Shown: piece by piece, positions 32,401 to 41,168 of the stretch
Position numbering within the stretch: the stretch's first letter is position 1
Layout: the number at the start of each line of letters is the position of its first letter
Assembly (NCBI GenBank): GCA_949152475.1
Contig: OX424566.1
Location: forward strand, 33,110,423 to 33,174,422
Source: Terebella lapidaria
Lineage: Eukaryota > Annelida > Polychaeta > Terebellida > Terebellidae
DNA length: 64,000 bases
Direction: 5' to 3'
The notes under the pieces: model-generated
Databases searched by the model: none
Told to the model about the DNA's origin: nothing
What the model saw: the letters and a program-made list of their open reading frames with translations, nothing else
Made by a program: the position numbers and the translations under genes

Positions 32401-34538
32401 ACTTTAAATTGATAGAGTCCACTACGGGTAGTGAACGCCGTCTTCTCCTTGTCCCTGTCGTCCATCTCGACCTGCCAGTAACCACTAGCCAAGTCTAGCG
32501 TCGAAAAATATCGTCCTCCTGACAAGGTATCAAAACTCTCGTCGACTCGAGGCAGGGGGTACGCATCCTTCCGGGTGACATCATTTAGACGGCGGTAGTC
32601 GACGCAAAATCTCAGTGCACCATCCTTCTTTTTCACTAGCACGATGGGAGACGACCATGGACTGTCACTTGGCTCCACAACGTCAGCTTTCAACATCTTG
32701 TCGACCTCGTCCTCGATCAGCTCTTGTTGGTAGTACGGGGCTCTCCTCAGAGGCTGCTTGATCGGGGGGTGATCTCCCGTGTCGATGACGTGTTTCGCCA
32801 GGGACGTCCGGCCCAACCTCCCATCTGGTCCCATAAAGACCTGCTGGTGGCGTCGAAGGAGATCGCTGATGACCTCCACCTCCTTTTCCGTCAAGTTCGG
32901 ATGCATTCCCTCCAGGAGCGGTTCTAAATGCTCCGGGCACTCTGGTGTCTTCGTCGACGATTCTGCGTGCATGGCGTGCACTCTGGTTTCGGGCTGCTCA
33001 GGCGTCCGGTTCCGCCACTTGGTGGAGTTTGGTGTAAGGGGCTCATGCTCCCTCCCGCTCTCCTCCCGGTACCACTGTTCCCTTTTAGGTTCATTCTGGG
33101 TTGTTTTCCCTCCATCGGGACGAAATCCCAGGTCGATCACGGCCTCTATTCCGTGAAGCTCGGCTAGGATGGTCCCCATCAGCACAGTGCAAGCTCCAGC
33201 GCCGGCGTTCAGAAGTACCACCGGTACCAGGCGTCCTCGGGGTCGTACCAGGGCTCGTCCCACTACGAGGGGGTCGTCCTCCAACGGCTCTCTTGCGGAC
33301 TGCACGAGGCCGGCCTTCGGAACTCCTCCCTCACTTCCTGTCAGCTTGAGGTCCACCATCATCTCTGAAAAGGGTGGCAAGACGACCGTCTCCTCCGTCA
33401 CCAGTGTGTAGACGGCGCCCTCGTGGCCCGAGCTCATCACTACGGTAGTGTCGCCCACCTGCCACTCGCCCTTACGCAGATCCAGCTGTCCCCCAATCTG
33501 TTGAAGTACATCAAGCCCCAACACTCCCGGGATCCCTAGTTTGGCTACCAGTACATCTGCCGACACGAGTCGTGTGCCCAGTAGAAGTTGAACTGTCATC
33601 TCTCCTTGAACCTGTAAGTAGTCTCCGGTTGCTGCCCGTAACCTTATTCTCGTCTGCCTTATCATTGCTTTATGTTCGTCATCCATTTGGTCGAAGAGAC
33701 ACTCGTCCAGAACGGTGGAAGAGGCACCCGTGTCCACCAACATACGAGTCGCCTTCCCCATAACGTGGCACGCCGCATACCACGCCAATGTGCCTCGGGC
33801 ACCGGCTGACAGCGACACCACCTGGCCATTTCTGTCAATCTTAAGAGAGCTGCCACTCTCCTCAGGGACGCCGCCCTGGATAAGTACTGAGTCGTCCACC
33901 CACAGTGATGCACCACCCTGGTCCTCTCTGTCAGTCTTAAGGGAATCACTCCCCTCGGAACCGCCGCTCCGGATAAGTAATGAGTCGTCCACCAGCAATA
34001 GCTGCTGCGCTGGCCCCTTGGTCATTCCGCTCCACCGGCCCTCCGTCTCCTCTTTCACGGCCGCTTGTGGTTCAGTTGCATAGGGGGGTCCCTGCTGTTT
34101 CGCAGCCTCCAGCCTCAAGGTTGTAACCTGTTGGTTCTCCTTGCTGCTAGCAGAAACCTCGTTGATGTCTCCGTGGGTCCCCAGACGCTCCACGGCTCCA
34201 TCGGTCTGCATTTCGTCGACGTCTCCGCGGGTCATTAGACGCTCCACGGCTCCATCGGTCTGCATTTCCTTGACGTCTCCGCGGGGCATTAGACGCTCCA
34301 CGGCTCCATCGGTTTGCTGTACATTGGCACTCCCGTCTGTGTTGACAGGCTTGCCCTCCAAATAGTCGAGAATTCGATCCTCGAGCTCCTCCTGCGCCCA
34401 TCCAGTTACTTCGGATGCACACCGGAAAAACCTATTAAAAATCTGTGAAACTAAAAATTCCCCCCTGGCAATGTGTTCTTCACGTCTTCGTCGAGCTTCT
34501 CGCCTGTGAAGCCGTGCACACACCTGCCAATGGCCCAT
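29466..34538 (-). CDS. Pol polyprotein of gypsy element 2
   Basis: 1690 residues from the first Met in the open frame; it lies in a different frame from gag, so family-typical frameshifting is possible. The N-terminal part has three tandem copies of a QTDGAVERLMTRGDV unit (residues about 60-125). Then come protease DTGASSTVLDE (about 266), reverse transcriptase with FSTLDLASGYWQ (about 680) and IYLDDVV (about 746), RNase H with DTDASGYGVGG (about 890), a proline- and acid-rich linker with a hydrophobic segment VWFLLMMLLALHGLG (about 1135), integrase with an HHCC finger (about 1305-1345) and catalytic core (TDQGREFES, NRTLL), and a GPY/F-type tail GWTGPYLV (about 1613). This is a standard Ty3/gypsy order; the hydrophobic linker is unusual. 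Confidence 0.92.
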   Translation of the reverse strand: MGHWQVCARLHRREARRRREEHIARGEFLVSQIFNRFFRCASEVTGWAQEELEDRILDYLEGKPVNTDGSANVQQTDGAVERLMPRGDVKEMQTDGAVERLMTRGDVDEMQTDGAVERLGTHGDINEVSASSKENQQVTTLRLEAAKQQGPPYATEPQAAVKEETEGRWSGMTKGPAQQLLLVDDSLLIRSGGSEGSDSLKTDREDQGGASLWVDDSVLIQGGVPEESGSSLKIDRNGQVVSLSAGARGTLAWYAACHVMGKATRMLVDTGASSTVLDECLFDQMDDEHKAMIRQTRIRLRAATGDYLQVQGEMTVQLLLGTRLVSADVLVAKLGIPGVLGLDVLQQIGGQLDLRKGEWQVGDTTVVMSSGHEGAVYTLVTEETVVLPPFSEMMVDLKLTGSEGGVPKAGLVQSAREPLEDDPLVVGRALVRPRGRLVPVVLLNAGAGACTVLMGTILAELHGIEAVIDLGFRPDGGKTTQNEPKREQWYREESGREHEPLTPNSTKWRNRTPEQPETRVHAMHAESSTKTPECPEHLEPLLEGMHPNLTEKEVEVISDLLRRHQQVFMGPDGRLGRTSLAKHVIDTGDHPPIKQPLRRAPYYQQELIEDEVDKMLKADVVEPSDSPWSSPIVLVKKKDGALRFCVDYRRLNDVTRKDAYPLPRVDESFDTLSGGRYFSTLDLASGYWQVEMDDRDKEKTAFTTRSGLYQFKVMPFGLATAPATFERLMELALRGLQWKRCLIYLDDVVCLGKTFQEAVDNLEDVFRRLQAAGLKLKPAKCELFRQQVNFLGHVVSDRGIQCDPAKVEAVTKMVPPTTLTELRSFLGFVGYYRRFIPDFATRAGPLNHLLKKEVNYHWSEAHQQAFEALRQPLTEHPLLVYPDMDQEFILDTDASGYGVGGVLSQVQDGRERVIAYASRTLRDTQRNYCTTKRELLAVVSMIHHFRHFLWGRAFLLRTDHASLKWLLNFRDAEGMIARWAARIASYAFRCEVRPGVQHGNADGMSRCRQCRRPDCPAPRHTTRPEGEEEACPTQEECPLPLEDLSDEDLLPPISGEGWSPGGPQVNILREVPVEPWTEDYYCGDGVGIFQIWEVRCQEDPRTTTQPTEECLPDRSPPQTEEGARSVCRTLHQLRPSAWVWFLLMMLLALHGLGPEVVAGAAIGATADVWMRCREEPFLDPCPNPVLRDPDKQMLAVTRAMATGGRRNPMEGAPEAQVLNGYSQEDLVTLQRADPEVGGILGWKNIFTERPAWPEVRTKSQQMKTLWQQWDQLELRDGLLYRRYQAACQNAPIHQLVVPQVLRRAVMKEVHTGKLMSHQGITKTVHRLKARMYWPGMTKDVERWCRECLKCSGRKPRPGPKYHPMGNLPVGDRLERVAMDILEPGTITNSGNRYILVVGDYFTKWTEAYALPNHEAQTVADVFVTEFVCRLGMPAKIHTDQGREFESKLFLEMIKILGGEKTRTTPYHAKSDGMVERFNRTLLNLLAVVVDENHDDWDDHLPYVMATYRTSVHESTGCTPFRMMMGREATTPLDLRYRTKPDDLGGPVPECASEYVEWVKEATIQAHETARECLKTATVRQKRHHDIKSAARHFPVGTWVMYWYPPKARPKLGLGWTGPYLVVKSHLGWMVSIQDRPGGKIKDVHIDNIKRCWFTPETDAWIPNPDDVTPVRTPSDDEGRVENSGNAVQTM

Positions 34539-34561
34539 ACGGTTGGGGGCTGGTATGAGCC

Positions 34562-37120
34562 CTACTGGTTTTCCGACTCCTCGTCTGTCAAACTGTTCCG
34601 CTCACCAATCTCCTCGATTAGTCGACTCAAGCGCTCCTCCTTGGTCCGAGGTGGCGGCCGATCTGGACACTGGTACTTCCGATGACCCGGCTTCCCACAG
34701 TACCAACAGTCATCTGGTCCCGGCCTAGCGCTTGGTCCCTTGTTCTCAGCAGTGGCGGCCCTCGGCTTGATGGATAGCACCTGCTCACACAGCTCGATTA
34801 GTCGATCCAGCTTCCTGTCTTGGCTCTCAAAGAGCCCCTTGAAGTAGGGAAGTCTGGGTAGACCCGCTACGTTCGGCTGGTTGCTCTGCTGCCCACTGGT
34901 GGTAATCTCGCCTCCCTGCTGGTTCTTCAACAGCTGTAGGACCCGTCCTAGAGCTGGCTCGGAGTCCTCCGACTCTATGGACATCACCGGCTTCCCAGGC
35001 TTGGGTTTGACACATTCGTACTGGGTCACGAACGCTATGGCCTCCTCCATGGTCTTCATCTTCCTCATGAGCGCCATCACCTTCATGTCCCCATCTGGAT
35101 GGCCCTTCCAGAAGTGGTCTAAGGCGATAGCCTCCTGAGCTGCGGAGTTCAGATCCGGATAACCACGGCCGGCCAGTCGCTGCAACTCATAGCCGTACTG
35201 CTGGGGTGTCTCTGCCTTCCTGCGGGTTCTCTGTCCCAAGGTCGCCTTGTAGGACTCCTCCTGACAGTCAGGGTCGAATCGTAGGGTCAGCTTGTCGGTC
35301 AGAACGTCGATGTCCCTCCGGTCTGCAGGACTCAGGCTGGTCAGCATTCGTCGCGCCTCTCCTGTCAAGCTCCCGGCTAAGTAGACGCCCTGTTCCCGCT
35401 TGCTCCATCCGTTGACCTCTGCGATGACGTCAAAGTGGGCCCGGTACACCGGCCACTCTATGGAAGTCCCATCGAACTTGTCAGGGGTCAGCATCTTCCG
35501 GTTCCTTCTGCCGTTCTGATTCCAGACTGTGCTGTCCTCGGACGACGAGTCCTCCTGCCTCCGTCTCGGCCTAGGGCTTCGTCGGTGCAGCGGCGGTCCC
35601 CGCCTCGGTGGTCTCCTCCCCCGTCCTGGGTAACCATGGCTGCTGTCGGTCCCTCCATCAGATGAAGGCCCCTCATCGCCCGATGATGAGAAAGGGTGCT
35701 GTCTCCGGCCTCCCTGGGTGACTGAAATAGAAGCTGGATTTCTCCAGGAGGCTGGCTGTCTCGGTTGTCGACTGGGTGAAGACCTCCCTCTTCCGCGAAC
35801 GCTGTCTTCCGCGAACCCTCCGCGAACACTGTCTTCCGCGAACCTTCCGCGAACGGACTCCTCCGCCAACAGCTCCCGAAGAAGTTCTTCCGCGAACAGG
35901 CCTCTTCCGCGAACGCCGTCTTCCGCGAGTCTTCCGCGAACGGGCTCGTCCGCCAAGATGTCTCGGAGACGTCCCTCCACAAAAGATGCACGTCCGCGAA
36001 CGCCATCTTCCGCGAGTCTTCCGCGAACCGGCTCATCCGCGAATGGTCTTCCCCGTCTATTCTGAAAAACTGGAAAGGAAGATTGGTCGCCTGGATCACT
36101 CCTTTCGTCGAGCCGCCGTCTGGGTGAAGACTCCTCTCTTCCGCGAACACTCTCTTCCGCGAGTCGTCCTCGTCCGCGAACGTGGTCGTCCGCGAAGGGC
36201 CCTCCCCGGTCACAAGCGTCCTCGTCACCAAAGACTCCCCCTCGCCCACGAGCCCGTTCATCCACGAAGGATCCCCGGCTGCAAGCGTCCCTGTCGCCGA
36301 AGAATGCCTCTCGTCCGCGAATGTTCTCTTCCGCGAAAAGTCCTCTCCCTCTCGAGCTGCTCTCTTGGGTCGGAGCCCAAGTAACCCGTCCTCCAGTCAC
36401 TCCCGTTTGTCGACTCGTCACACCCGACCGCTGCCCTGTTGCACCAGACTGCTGCTCTGTTGCACCAGACTGCTGCTGGGACTGGTCCCAAAGCCGTCTC
36501 AATGCTGCATTCTCTGGAGGTGCCACACTTGGACTCTGCTCCGGTAGCTGTAGCCGATCCCTCCTCGCCCAGATTTCGCCGTCCTCCCCGTCCAGATTGA
36601 CGTACTCCGGTCCCAGCACTCGTCGGAACTCGGGGCCCCTCCTAACGCTCTCAAGGTAGGTTGACCTCTCCCTGTCTCGATCGTGCTGCCACCCAGAGTC
36701 GTGTCTGAAAAGAAAACGGTTGTCGGGTGTCTGGCTCCGGGGTCTCTGTTGACTAGTCGACTGGCCCATGGAAGGTCTCGACCTCCCTGGTTGCTCCTCA
36801 CTCGTCGAAACGTCCCGTCTACCCCTGGCTGTGAAGCTGCTCTTCCGCGAACGGTCGTCTTCCGCGAACGTTGTCTTCCGCGAACGGTCGTCGGCCTCTT
36901 CCGCCAAGGTCGTCTTCCGCGAACGGTTGTCGTCCGCGAACGTCTTCCGCGAACGGTCGTCTTCCGCGAACGTCTTCCGCGAACGGTCGTCTCCCTCTTC
37001 CGCAAAGGTCGGCTTCCGCGAACCGCTGTCTTCCTCGTCCGCAAGTGAGGCCGTCCGCGAAGAGTCTTCCTCTTCACCTCCTGTCTTCCCTGGGGCAGTT
37101 TCGTCGTTTTCGCCGGACAT
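34562..37120 (-). CDS. Gag-like protein of gypsy element 2
   Basis: The first ATG after the primer site begins MSGENDETAPGKTG and the frame stays open for about 850 residues to a stop at 34562. The N-terminal half is low-complexity, built from iterations of SRKTTFAED, FADEPVRGRLAEDGVRG and related units. These are the 15-bp DNA motif read in different frames. The C-terminal third has a gag-like capsid region (WPVYRAHFDVIAEVNGW, FDPDCQEES, QYGYELQRLAGRGYPDLN) and one zinc knuckle CWYCGKPGHRKYQC. Gag in this family packages element RNA in particles. It is much longer than usual because of the repeat-rich N-terminus. An in-frame ATG further upstream (37222) lies in the LTR and is less likely as the start. 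Confidence 0.85.
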   Translation of the reverse strand: MSGENDETAPGKTGGEEEDSSRTASLADEEDSGSRKPTFAEEGDDRSRKTFAEDDRSRKTFADDNRSRKTTLAEEADDRSRKTTFAEDDRSRKSSFTARGRRDVSTSEEQPGRSRPSMGQSTSQQRPRSQTPDNRFLFRHDSGWQHDRDRERSTYLESVRRGPEFRRVLGPEYVNLDGEDGEIWARRDRLQLPEQSPSVAPPENAALRRLWDQSQQQSGATEQQSGATGQRSGVTSRQTGVTGGRVTWAPTQESSSRGRGLFAEENIRGREAFFGDRDACSRGSFVDERARGRGGVFGDEDACDRGGPFADDHVRGRGRLAEESVRGREESSPRRRLDERSDPGDQSSFPVFQNRRGRPFADEPVRGRLAEDGVRGRASFVEGRLRDILADEPVRGRLAEDGVRGRGLFAEELLRELLAEESVRGRFAEDSVRGGFAEDSVRGRGRSSPSRQPRQPASWRNPASISVTQGGRRQHPFSSSGDEGPSSDGGTDSSHGYPGRGRRPPRRGPPLHRRSPRPRRRQEDSSSEDSTVWNQNGRRNRKMLTPDKFDGTSIEWPVYRAHFDVIAEVNGWSKREQGVYLAGSLTGEARRMLTSLSPADRRDIDVLTDKLTLRFDPDCQEESYKATLGQRTRRKAETPQQYGYELQRLAGRGYPDLNSAAQEAIALDHFWKGHPDGDMKVMALMRKMKTMEEAIAFVTQYECVKPKPGKPVMSIESEDSEPALGRVLQLLKNQQGGEITTSGQQSNQPNVAGLPRLPYFKGLFESQDRKLDRLIELCEQVLSIKPRAATAENKGPSARPGPDDCWYCGKPGHRKYQCPDRPPPRTKEERLSRLIEEIGERNSLTDEESENQ

Positions 37121-37162
37121 GAGTGATGCTGAGGTTCGTTCCCTGGCAGTAGACCCTCGGGG

Positions 37163-37180
37163 ATCCTGGTCACGGCACCA
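37163..37180 (-). promoter_or_regulatory. Primer-binding site, tRNA-His-like
   Basis: The minus strand reads TGGTGCCGTGACCAGGAT. The first 12 nt are the complement of the tRNA-His 3' end (GTCACGGCACCA), and GGAT continues the match after a 3-nt difference. It lies 3 nt inside the 5' LTR border. Confidence 0.75.
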
Positions 37181-37183
37181 AGT

Positions 37184-38078
37184 TGTGACGTTTGGTAATG
37201 ACTTGTTTTCGGTGTGGCCCAAAAAACCTGGTTTCTCTGATCGTATAGACTTTATGTAACTCCCGCTCGTTGTGATTCGAGAGCCGTCACTAAATTGGTG
37301 TCCCCCAACGCTGGTGTATCATCACTCCGTAGCTCACCGGCTTCACTTAGGCAAGAAGCAACTCAGATGTAAATAAATTGAAGATTTATATACATCAAAT
37401 CAACTTACAATTGTATGGCTGGTCACCCACGTGACGTACAAATATGAAGTTCAGACATGGAGCACTGTATGATCACATTTCAAAAATAAATAGTGCACGA
37501 GGGCACAACTAAAAAGAGTTCTTAGCCGGCGGCGTCTCTCTGTCCCTTCCCGTTGAAGTTTCCCGTCCCGTTTAGTCGAATGGTTTCTCCAGGTAGTCGG
37601 TCTAATCCCGGTTGACTCTAAGGCCCTGAAGAAGGAGTCGTCCGCACGGAGTTCGTCGAGTCCCTTGGCTGTGGCGGTGACGATCTCCCCACGGTCGATG
37701 TCGCTGTTGCAGTGCTCTCAGAGCGGCCGTCCGCTCTCCCTTATATAGCCAGGGTGGCTGCGCGCGCATCTTCGTCCGCGAACGCATCTTCCGCACTCTT
37801 CTCCACGTGGTGAAGACTGCGTCCGCGAACGGTTCTTCCGCGAAGGCTCCTCTTCCGCGAACGGTGCTTCCGCGACTGATGCTTCCGCTGACGATGCTTC
37901 CGCAATCGTGCTTCCGCGAACGGTTCTTCCGCGAACGATGCTTCCGCTGATGATGCTTCCGCAATCGTGCTTCCGCGAACGGTTCTTCCGCGAACGGTGT
38001 CTTCGCAAGTGGACTTTGTAGATCACGTGACCGTTCCTAACGAACGTTTCAGCGCGGCAGTTGCATGGTTTTGTTACA
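37184..38078 (-). repeat. 5' LTR of gypsy element 2
   Basis: 895-bp LTR at the upstream end of the minus-strand element. The motif array lies at about 38045-37770 and the TATA box at 37747-37741, so transcription would run toward gag. The inner border is followed after 3 nt by the tRNA-His-like primer site. Confidence 0.93.
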
Positions 38079-38082
38079 TAAG

Positions 38083-38935
38083 CGAGATATTAGCCATTTT
38101 GTCCTGTGACCTTGAAAATTAGGTCAAAGGTCAAGTTCAAGGTCATGACAATGTTCAGAATATATCATTTTCTATATGTTTGTAATTGTTTCCTAAGCTG
38201 TAAAGTCGATAATGAGCGAAATATTACCCATTTTGTCCTGTGACCTTGAAAATGAGGTCAAAGGTCGAATTCAAGGTCATAGCAATATTCAGCATATATC
38301 ACTTCTTATATGTTCATAATTGATTCCTAAGCTGTATGTCCATAATAAGCGAGATATTAGCCGATTTGTCCTGTGACCTTGAAAATTAGGTCAAAGGTCA
38401 AGTTCAAGGACAGTTAATATCAATGTTCAGAATATATCATTTTCTATATGTTTACAATTGATTGCAAGGCTGTAAAGTTGATAATAAGCGAGATATTAGC
38501 CATTTTGTTCTCTGACCTTGAAAATGAAGTCAAAGGTCAAGTTCAAGGTCATGACAATATTCAGAATATATCATTTCCTATATGTTCACAATTGATTGCT
38601 AAGATGTAAAGTCGATAATAAGAGAGATATTAGCCAATTCGTCCTGTGACCTTGAAAATGAGGTCAAAGGTCAAATGTCAAATTCAAGGTCACGAGAATA
38701 TTCAGCATATATCATTTCCTATATGTCCAAAATTGATTCCTAGTCTCTAATCTCAATATTGAGTAAGAGATTAAGCATAATGTGTCCCATTATAAAGCAT
38801 AGGATAATTTAACATGGTAAAGTGCCATTTGGGACCCGTCGAAAAAAATCAAAATGGCCGCCACACGCAGACCGTCGATTCAAGGCCAACGAAACTTATA
38901 CACATCACAGAAGTATATGAGGGGAATCTTTCGAA
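38083..38935 (+). repeat. 134-bp satellite, right part, with end module
   Basis: It continues the unit cut at 27113. About five units (TGACCTTGAAAATGAGGTCA type) are followed by the AAAGCATAGGATAATTTAAC module and a decayed tail near 38935. Confidence 0.85.
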
Positions 38936-39021
38936 ACAAAAATCTCAAAACTACCTGAACAGTTTTTGAGAAAATGGTCGTCAAAGTCCGAAATTTGACG
39001 TATTCTAGGAAAGATTCTAGG

Positions 39022-39137
39022 AAAAATCTTTCCTCGCAGGGGCATTGCTCGGCAAAAATCTTTAATCACAGGGGCATCTGAAAGCCCATGCGACAAAAGA
39101 TTTTTGCCGAGCAAAGCCCCTGTGAGGAAAGATTTTT
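39022..39137. repeat. 42-bp stem inverted repeat with 32-nt loop
   Basis: 39022-39063 (AAAAATCTTTCCTCGCAGGG onward) pairs with 39096-39137 at 40 of 42 positions. GGGGCATTGCTCGGC and GCCGAGCAAAGCCCC are the GC-rich core. The loop again contains CACAGGGGCAT. It may be a tiny MITE or a structured RNA; nothing decides between them. Confidence 0.7.
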
Positions 39138-40624
39138 ACCGAGTTGACTCGTCAAGAATCATGGGCAAGCTCCCACCAAGTGATGCTACATCTTTACTAT
39201 CGCAAAGTGACCATATGGGCCAACCTCGAACGGGCCAGTCAGCACTAGCTAATTATAGGGGAAAATGGCTGGCCGCATCGGCCATATTTGACCGATCTAT
39301 TCATAAGCAGCCAATGTTAGGGAATAAACAAAAATCACGTCGCCACATCACTTCTTGGGGAGCCTAAAAACTAGTAACATAATACTTTTTCTACCTGATA
39401 ATGATTGTTTCTTAACAAAGCATTTGAGTCACTTAGCCCAACATTTTTTAGTGATTTCAAGGGGTTAATTATTGAAGTAGTATGAATACTATATATCATT
39501 CAATGCCCAGGCAATTTATGCTGTTGTTCTTTTATTATCAATAATTAGAATAAGCAGGGCCAGTCAGAATAAATTACATGTTCTCAGTGAAAGACAGATA
39601 ATGGGGGCAGTCTGAAGCTGGATTATTGGTATTTGAGATATGTTTATCTGGTTTACTCTGCACTAAATAATAGAAAAATGGGTAAAAACATGTGTGTCCT
39701 TCCCGTGAAACATTGGAAGGACAAACAGGAAACAACACACATTGAACTCGCTGTATCTTATCACTTTATTCATCAGCATTGAAACAGATATCTGTTCAGA
39801 AATGTGGTTCGATTTTGTCGTCCATTACCCTTGTAAAATCAACCACTCTAGGACAACTCATTATGTGTTTTTCGAACGGATCAAATATTAATGTCCGAAT
39901 GAAATGCGGCCCGTTGCTGAACTAGATAAACTCAGCTGATAACACAGTTATCTGCTTGCTAAAAGCACGTAGGCGGGAATGCACTCCTCTGATATCGATG
40001 GAACTGCATGGTTCCACCCGGGACCTAGCCCGAAACACCCACACAATAATGCTTGCAATAGTGCAGACATATTGCCATCAATTTTGTCACGTATGCCATG
40101 TCGCTGTTGTGTGGAATCAATGCATCTGCAGATACTCTTCTGGTTATGATTCCCACCAACAACAACGCATGTTTAAGTGAATAAATAACGAAACAATCCA
40201 GATTATACACACTACGCGGCCCAGGCAAAAACTAGAGTTACAAACCTTGTAGAAGACAAAATAAGAAAAAAAAAAACTCTAGAAAACCTGTGTCCAATGG
40301 CAAGTAGTAGGTGTCACTGGATAGGGCAATGAACCTTACCCTTTACTCAATGGTTCCAAAATTCAGAATATATTTTTGTGAAACAAAATTAGCTTGGTGT
40401 TGACCGCTTGAAAGCAGGCTATACAATGACTAAAACTACCTCTGCATATACCTCAACAACTCCGGCCCCAGGCCGCACCCAATATACACAACACTCAGTA
40501 ACACTACTCTCTAGTTTACGCACCGTACAGACAAATATTTCCCGCTACTCTTTCAGAACCGTGGGAAATTGAAAGACTTTACTTACACAAAGTAACAATG
40601 AGCGTTTATATACAAAAGATACAC
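39138..40624. other. No gene seen
   Basis: Intergenic sequence with only short unsupported open frames and no recognised repeat. Confidence 0.45.
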
Positions 40625-41000
40625 TTATATGGTTATTTCATAATCCTAAATTCATAGACACTTGTAGTCTATTGACCACCGAACCGAGCACGTGTCAATC
40701 TTTAGCTTTATCAGTCTTCCACCTGCCGTGGCGCTTCCAACAGCGTTCCTTGACTGCCCCACAGTTGGCTGCAGCCGTCGCGCCTCCAGCGCGGAAGGAA
40801 TGGAGACCCAGGTCCAACGTGGGTGTCACTTCCTTCATTCGGGACACAATATACTCACGTGCTCTGGTGTTACTCAATTGCTTATTGGATTTGATAATTG
40901 GGTTTTGGTTTTCACCCTGGGCCAGATTTACCCTTGTACTGATAATTAGTAATATCAGCTTCGTATGCTTGCCATTCAATCGTTTCTCGCTGACAGTCAA
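40625..41000 (-). pseudogene. Tyrosine recombinase C-terminal fragment (Crypton/DIRS type), broken
   Basis: The minus strand encodes NPIIKSNKQLSNTRARE and GLHSFRAGGATAAANCG, then KRHGRWKTDKAKD. GLHSFRAGGAT is the H-x-x-R box and RHGRWK the following active-site segment of the eukaryotic tyrosine recombinases carried by Crypton or DIRS-like elements; the family's closing VSxxLGL also occurs at the end. Only the last third of the domain is present and the copy is broken. It is a relic of a mobile element rather than a host gene. DIRS versus Crypton cannot be told from this piece. Confidence 0.7.
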
Positions 41001-41065
41001 TAATGAAGCTTGCCGAATAGCGCCTCCAGCTTATATAGAAAATGATATATACTGGATCTTGTCAT

Positions 41066-41168
41066 GACTTTGAACTTGACCTTTGACCTCATTTTCAAGA
41101 TCAGAGCATAAAACGGCTAATATCTCACTTATTATCGACTTTACAGCTTAGGAATCAATTGTGGACAT
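41066..41168 (-). repeat. Single inverted unit of the 134-bp satellite
   Basis: TTGAACTTGACCTTTGACCT, ATTATCGACTTTACAGC and TTAGGAATCAATTGTGG are the reverse complement of the satellite unit. It directly follows the recombinase fragment. Confidence 0.8.

Larger units (their letters stand above)
27114..38078 (-). mobile_element. Ty3/gypsy LTR retrotransposon 2 with accessory zinc-finger ORF; looks whole
   Basis: A 10,965-bp minus-strand element. LTRs of 895 bp (27114-28008 and 37184-38078) differ at one position seen and have TG...CA ends. The target duplication is TAAG (27110-27113 and 38079-38082), inside a 134-bp satellite unit. The primer site at 37163-37180 starts TGGTGCCGTGAC, complementary to a tRNA-His 3' end; AAAGGGTGGAGT precedes the 3' LTR. 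Parts in element order are gag (37120-34562), pol (34538-29466) in another frame as is common in the family, and an accessory ORF (29226-28129). All three are long and open, so no break was seen. GC content is far above the flanks. About 0.1% LTR divergence indicates a very young insertion. Confidence 0.95.

Noticed and set aside
35718-37259. Long plus-strand frames opposite gag (repeats of LPRTVV, SSANV, FRERS)
   Set aside because: Antisense reading of the GC-rich repeat array; they have no domains and exist because the repeat lacks stops in most frames.
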